64,000 nucleotides of DNA from Paraburkholderia solitsugae (GTDB taxonomy: Bacteria; Pseudomonadota; Gammaproteobacteria; Burkholderiales; Burkholderiaceae), in assembly GCF_013177695.1 (NCBI RefSeq), contig NZ_WOEY01000126.1, positions 1-64,000 of the forward strand, read 5' to 3'. Made by a program: the position numbers and the translations under genes. This document shows, piece after piece, positions 60,197 to 64,000 of the stretch. Every line of letters starts with the position of its first letter. The first letter of the stretch is position 1. The notes under the pieces were generated by a model. That model saw only the letters and a program-made list of their open reading frames with translations, was not told the DNA's origin and did not search any database.

Positions 60197-60748
60197 ATGA
60201 TCCGCTTGCCTCTCGCCGTCATCACCAGTGCCTGCGTCGCCAGCCTTATGGCCGTCGCTACCGCGGCCAGTGCTCAGACCCCGTCGGCCGCGCCAGACGC
60301 CGCTCGTATTCATGCCGCCGACCAGGCCTTCATCACCGACGCGACCAAGGATGTCGCCACGCAGCGCGACGCCGCACGCATCGCCGCCTCGCGCTCCACC
60401 GACCACGACGTGAAGGCATTTGCCGAGCGCGTGTCGAACGACAACGCAAAAATCTCGGACGCGCTGCGCGCCGCGAGTCCGCGTGGGGTCGACGTGCCGA
60501 AGAACGATCCGGACGCGGCAGTGCTCGCGAGCATCAATAACCTGCGGGGCGCCGACTTCGACAAGACCTATATCGAGCAGGTCGCGCTCGCCGGCGAACA
60601 GAAAACGCTGTCGGCATTCCAGGCGGAAATCGCTTCGGGCCGCGACGAACAATTGAAGGACGCGGCGAAGAAGGCGCTGCCGACCATCCAGGAGCATTAC
60701 GCGATGGCTCAGGAGCTCGCCAAGCGCAAGCATCTGGCTGCCGAGTAA
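60197..60748 (+). CDS. DUF4142 exported protein
   Basis: 183-aa periplasmic protein with a signal peptide (residues 1-26, ATAASA) and a DUF4142 four-helix, ferritin-like domain: ADQAFITDATKDVATQRDAAR, DHDVKAFAERVSNDN, DKTYIEQVALAGEQKTLSAFQ. Function unknown; the family is widespread in soil proteobacteria and often stress-linked. AAGGAG precedes ATG 60197; the longer frame from 60044 is rejected because it would bury the signal peptide. Confidence 0.87.
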   Translation: MIRLPLAVITSACVASLMAVATAASAQTPSAAPDAARIHAADQAFITDATKDVATQRDAARIAASRSTDHDVKAFAERVSNDNAKISDALRAASPRGVDVPKNDPDAAVLASINNLRGADFDKTYIEQVALAGEQKTLSAFQAEIASGRDEQLKDAAKKALPTIQEHYAMAQELAKRKHLAAE

Positions 60749-61100
60749 GCCGCACACCAGACCCACCAGGCCGGCCAGACACGGTCTGGCACAGTCTGAG
60801 CATCAAGGCGCGCGTCACGTTGCGGCGTGACGCGCCCCACCATGTGGCACAAAAAACGCCTCCAAAAGGCGCTTAAAAAAAGCGCCTAAAAAAAAGACAC
60901 CTAAAAACCGCCTCCAAAACCAGCAGCAACTCTCTCGCTCGCGACAATGATGGGCCGCCTGCACGCAGCAGGCCGACTGCGTTCTTTTCGGCGATAATCG
61001 GCTTCGTTCTTTCGGGCCTGGCCTGCGCGGCTTTCAGCGCGATTCATGCAGTTCGAAAGCGGTTTCCCGATTCCATCCGCATTCAATCAAAGCTCACCTC
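60749..61100. other. Intergenic region with A-rich hairpin
   Basis: About 350 bp without a supported gene. It contains AGGCGCTT-AAAAA-AAGCGCCT (60867-60887) followed by As, which would act as a terminator only on the minus strand, where no gene ends. Repeated GCCTCCAAAA and GCCTAAAAA motifs occur around it. Confidence 0.45.
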
Positions 61101-62831
61101 ATGTGCAAGCCCGCCAATCTTCCGCAACAGTTGGACCTTATCCTTCGGCAGGCCGTCGCGCTTCAGCAGAACGGCGCTTTCGCCGAGGCCGAAGAACTCT
61201 ACCGTGAGATTCTCGAACTCAAACCCCGCCATTTCGAGGCGCTGCAATTGATGGGCGCGCTCGCGCTGCAAGCGGGTCGTGTACAGGAGGGCATCGAGTT
61301 CCTCAGAAGGGCGCTCGCCATCAATGCGAAGCAGGCGCCGCTTCATTCGAATCTCGCCTATGCGCTCAATGCCTTGCAACGTTTCGACGAAGCGCTCGGC
61401 AGTGCCGATCGCGCGCTCGCATTGCAGGCCAAATTCCCGGACGCACTCAACAATCGCGGCAATGCGCAAGCCGGCCTGAACTTGCCACGCGAAGCGCTCG
61501 GCAGCTTTGATCGCGCGATCGCTTTGATGCCGGATTTCGCGCAAGCCTGGAACAATCGCGCCTGCGTGCTGCGCGATCTGGCCCGCCCCGCCGACGCCCT
61601 TGCAAGCTGCGATCACGCGCTCACACTACAGCCGAACTATCCGGACGCTTGGAGCAATCGCGGTAATGCGCTCAGCGATCTGAACCAGCCGGATGAAGCG
61701 CGGCAAAGCTATCAGCGTGCGCTCGAACTCGCCCCTGCATTTGCCGATGCCTGGAACAACCTCGGCCTGACGCAGATCGATCTCAATGACCACGCGCAGG
61801 CGTTGCAGAGCTATGAGCGGGCGTTGACGGTGAATCCCGCCGCTGCCGAGACGCATTGGAACCGGTCGTTGTGTCTGCTGCAACTGGGGCAGTTGGAAGC
61901 AGGATGGAAGGAATACGAATGGCGCTGGGAGCGTAGCCGGATCAAGGCAAGCCGGCGCACCTTCGCGCAACCGCTTTGGCTGGGCGATTTTTCAATCGAA
62001 GGCAAAACGATTCTGCTGCACGCCGAGCAGGGCCTCGGCGACACGCTGCAGTTTTGCCGCTATGCGGCGATGGTGTCGAAGCTCGGCGCAAAGGTCGTGC
62101 TGGAAGTGCCGGGTGAGTTGATGCGGCTAATGTCCACGCTCGACGGTGTGGATCAATTGATCGAAGCCGGCCACGCGCTGCCGCCATTCGATTGTCACTG
62201 TCCGTTGCTAAGCCTGCCGCTCGCGTTCAAGACCGATCTCGCGAGTATTCCGTCAAAGACGCCTTATCTGTTCACCGACCCGCAAGCGACGCGTGAATGG
62301 TACAAGCGTATCGCAGCACAAGCGCAAGGGCGCTTGAAGGTCGGACTCGTCTGGGCGGGCGGGAATCGGCCGCATGTCGCAGAGCTCCGCAAGAACGACG
62401 CACGCCGTTCGATTACGTTCGAGCGACTCGCACCGATTCTCGACGTGCCGAACGTACAGTTCTTCAGCCTGCAAAAAGGACCGGCCGCGCTGCAATTGCC
62501 GCGCAACGATTCGCCCCCCAACGTTGTTGACTACACGGAAGAACTCGAGGACTTCGCCGACACGGCGGCGCTGGTGGCAAACCTCGACCTGGTGATATCG
62601 GTGGACACGTCCAGCGCGCATCTGGCCGGTGCGCTTGGCAAGCCGGTATGGATTCTGAACCGCTTCGACACGTGCTGGCGCTGGATGCTGGAACGTACCG
62701 ATACGCCCTGGTACGCGCAAGCGAGGTTGTTCCGGCAGCCGGCATTGGGCGATTGGGACAGCGTGATTCGAAGTGCGCGTGACGCGCTGGCCGCGTTCGC
62801 CGACACGTTTGCCTGGACGCGCGTAGACTGA
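61101..62831 (+). CDS. TPR-repeat protein with glycosyltransferase-9-like domain
   Basis: 576 aa with no signal peptide. Residues about 8-265 form seven or so tetratricopeptide repeats of 34 aa (for example DAWNNLGLTQIDLNDHAQAL). Residues about 300-565 resemble the heptosyltransferase/GT9-like domain often fused to TPRs (LLHAEQGLGDTLQFCRYA, KVGLVWAGG, LVISVDTSSAHLAGALGKPVWIL). It is probably a cytosolic glycan- or protein-glycosylating enzyme, but the substrate is unknown. Comparable fusions are common in proteobacteria. Confidence 0.83.
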   Translation: MCKPANLPQQLDLILRQAVALQQNGAFAEAEELYREILELKPRHFEALQLMGALALQAGRVQEGIEFLRRALAINAKQAPLHSNLAYALNALQRFDEALGSADRALALQAKFPDALNNRGNAQAGLNLPREALGSFDRAIALMPDFAQAWNNRACVLRDLARPADALASCDHALTLQPNYPDAWSNRGNALSDLNQPDEARQSYQRALELAPAFADAWNNLGLTQIDLNDHAQALQSYERALTVNPAAAETHWNRSLCLLQLGQLEAGWKEYEWRWERSRIKASRRTFAQPLWLGDFSIEGKTILLHAEQGLGDTLQFCRYAAMVSKLGAKVVLEVPGELMRLMSTLDGVDQLIEAGHALPPFDCHCPLLSLPLAFKTDLASIPSKTPYLFTDPQATREWYKRIAAQAQGRLKVGLVWAGGNRPHVAELRKNDARRSITFERLAPILDVPNVQFFSLQKGPAALQLPRNDSPPNVVDYTEELEDFADTAALVANLDLVISVDTSSAHLAGALGKPVWILNRFDTCWRWMLERTDTPWYAQARLFRQPALGDWDSVIRSARDALAAFADTFAWTRVD

Positions 62832-62870
62832 GTGTCCGTTTATCGACGGACAGGCCACGGAGATACGTCA

Positions 62871-63896
62871 ATGGAATACAGACATCTGGGTGCATCCGGT
62901 TTCAAGGTGCCGGTACTGAGTTTCGGCACGGGCACATTCGGCGGCAAGGGTGAATTCTTTCAGGCGTGGGGCGCCACCGACGTCGCCGAAGCGCGTCGCC
63001 TGATCGACATCTGTTTCGATGCGGGCGTCACGATGTTCGACACTGCCGACATCTATTCGAGCGGCGCTTCCGAGTCGGTGCTTGGTGAAGCGCTCAAGGG
63101 CAAGCGCGACAAAGCGATCATCTCGACCAAGGCGACCTTCCGTTTCGACGAGGGTCCGAACAATGTCGGCTCGTCGCGCTTTCATCTGATTCAGGCGGTG
63201 GACGCGGCGCTCAAACGTCTGCAAACCGACTACATCGACCTGTTCCAGTTGCACGGTTTCGACGCAAAGACGCCAATCGTTGAAGTCATGTCGACGCTCG
63301 ACGATCTCGTGCGCGCCGGCAAGATCCGCTACACGGGGGTGTCGAACTTCTCCGGCTGGCATCTGATGAAATCGCAGGACACCGCGGATCGTTACGGCTA
63401 TCCGCGTTATGTTGCGAACCAGACTTACTACTCGCTGATCGGCCGCGATTACGAGTGGGAGTTGATGCCGCTCGGCGTCGATCAAGGTGTGGGGGCGGTG
63501 GTGTGGAGTCCGCTCGGCTGGGGGCGTCTCACCGGCAAGATCAAGCGCGGTCAGCCATTGCCGGAAACGAGCCGTCTGCATAAAACCGCCGACATGGGCC
63601 CACCGGTGCCGGACGAGTATCTGTTCCGCGTGCTCGATGCGATCGACGAAGTCGCGGCCGAAACCGGCAAGACCGTGCCGCAAATCGCGCTGAACTGGCT
63701 GCTGCAGCGGCCGACCGTGTCGACGGTGCTAATCGGTGCGCGCAACGAAGAGCAGTTGCGGCAGAACCTCGGCGCAGTAGGCTGGAATCTGACGGCCGAG
63801 CAGGTGGCGAAACTCGACGCTGCAAGCGCTGTACGTCCCGCGTATCCGTACTGGCATCAGGAAGGATTTGTGGAGCGTAATCCGAAGGCGGTTTAA
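62871..63896 (+). CDS. Aldo/keto reductase
   Basis: 341-aa NAD(P)H-dependent reductase of the AKR superfamily. It opens MEYRHLGASGFKVPVLSFGTG. Catalytic residues are in FDTADIY (Asp, Tyr) and STKATF (Lys), and FQLHGFD (His). The cofactor end is STVLIGARNEEQLRQNL. GGAGA precedes ATG 62871. It is 39 bp downstream of the TPR gene and may be co-transcribed; a functional link is not evident. Confidence 0.9.
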   Translation: MEYRHLGASGFKVPVLSFGTGTFGGKGEFFQAWGATDVAEARRLIDICFDAGVTMFDTADIYSSGASESVLGEALKGKRDKAIISTKATFRFDEGPNNVGSSRFHLIQAVDAALKRLQTDYIDLFQLHGFDAKTPIVEVMSTLDDLVRAGKIRYTGVSNFSGWHLMKSQDTADRYGYPRYVANQTYYSLIGRDYEWELMPLGVDQGVGAVVWSPLGWGRLTGKIKRGQPLPETSRLHKTADMGPPVPDEYLFRVLDAIDEVAAETGKTVPQIALNWLLQRPTVSTVLIGARNEEQLRQNLGAVGWNLTAEQVAKLDAASAVRPAYPYWHQEGFVERNPKAV

Positions 63897-63947
63897 GCAG
63901 GCTTGGTTGGCATTTGCACAGCGTAACAACCCGCTCCGGCTCGACGG

Positions 63948-64000
63948 CTATTTGACGAGTTCGGCCGGAGCGGCGAACAGTTCGCGGTAATAGCGTCGGC
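63948..64000 (-). CDS. 3' end of a minus-strand gene, cut by the window edge
   Basis: The last 17 codons read RRYYRELFAAPAELVK and stop at 63948. The composition is protein-like and the adjacent AKR gene is convergent, so a real gene end is likely. The product cannot be identified. Confidence 0.4.
   Translation of the reverse strand, partial: RRYYRELFAAPAELVK

Overview
The window looks like chromosomal DNA of a Burkholderia-group betaproteobacterium, most likely Paraburkholderia. This is inferred from the high GC content, the gene families (imuA-imuB-dnaE2, ftrABCD, DUF3563, DUF2968, a patatin-like protein next to 3-hydroxybutyrate dehydrogenase, PF06089-type asparaginase) and an extragenic repeat style I associate with that group. 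No database search was run.

Layout. 0.5-6.9 kb: a LexA-box-controlled SOS mutagenesis operon (imuA-imuB-dnaE2). 6.9-9.2 kb: three 72-bp repeats running into an RmlD-like SDR gene, a divergent copper pair (copZ-like/cueR) sharing a near-perfect CueR palindrome, and a 48-aa DUF3563 gene. 9.4-18.1 kb: housekeeping genes (secreted Pro-rich protein, rlmJ, aldo/keto reductase, 3-hydroxybutyrate dehydrogenase plus patatin, aromatic aminotransferase, uvrB).

18.2-30.3 kb is an iron district. It has three similar Fur-box-like 19-mers, in front of ftrABCD (ferrous/ferric transport), a stand-alone hemP, and bfd-[20-aa peptide]-tonB-exbB-exbD. Bacterioferritin lies downstream. DUF1857, OsmC, pirin/LysR and murI are interspersed. 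TonB/ExbBD made here could energise the TonB-dependent receptor at 42-44 kb. 30.5-38.8 kb: fumarase, a YqhA-like membrane protein, an EamA exporter, acetyl-CoA synthetase and a DUF4212/sodium:solute symporter pair, consistent with acetate uptake and activation.

38.9-52 kb starts at tRNA-Ser(GGA) and looks accessory. It holds a permease remnant, a tightly overlapping operon of TonB-dependent receptor, YfiR-type periplasmic protein and membrane GGDEF-EAL enzyme (the best candidate for an unusual signalling system), DUF2968, several small orphan genes, an internally deleted chemoreceptor beside an intact one, and small enzymes (cupin, GNAT, PPOX).

52.3-64 kb: a frameshifted MFS gene, a divergent EamA/LysR pair, asparaginase, an unknown protein, an approximately 1-kb inverted-repeat structure abutting cheV, a DUF4142 protein, a TPR/glycosyltransferase-like protein, a second aldo/keto reductase, and the 3' end of a further minus-strand gene.
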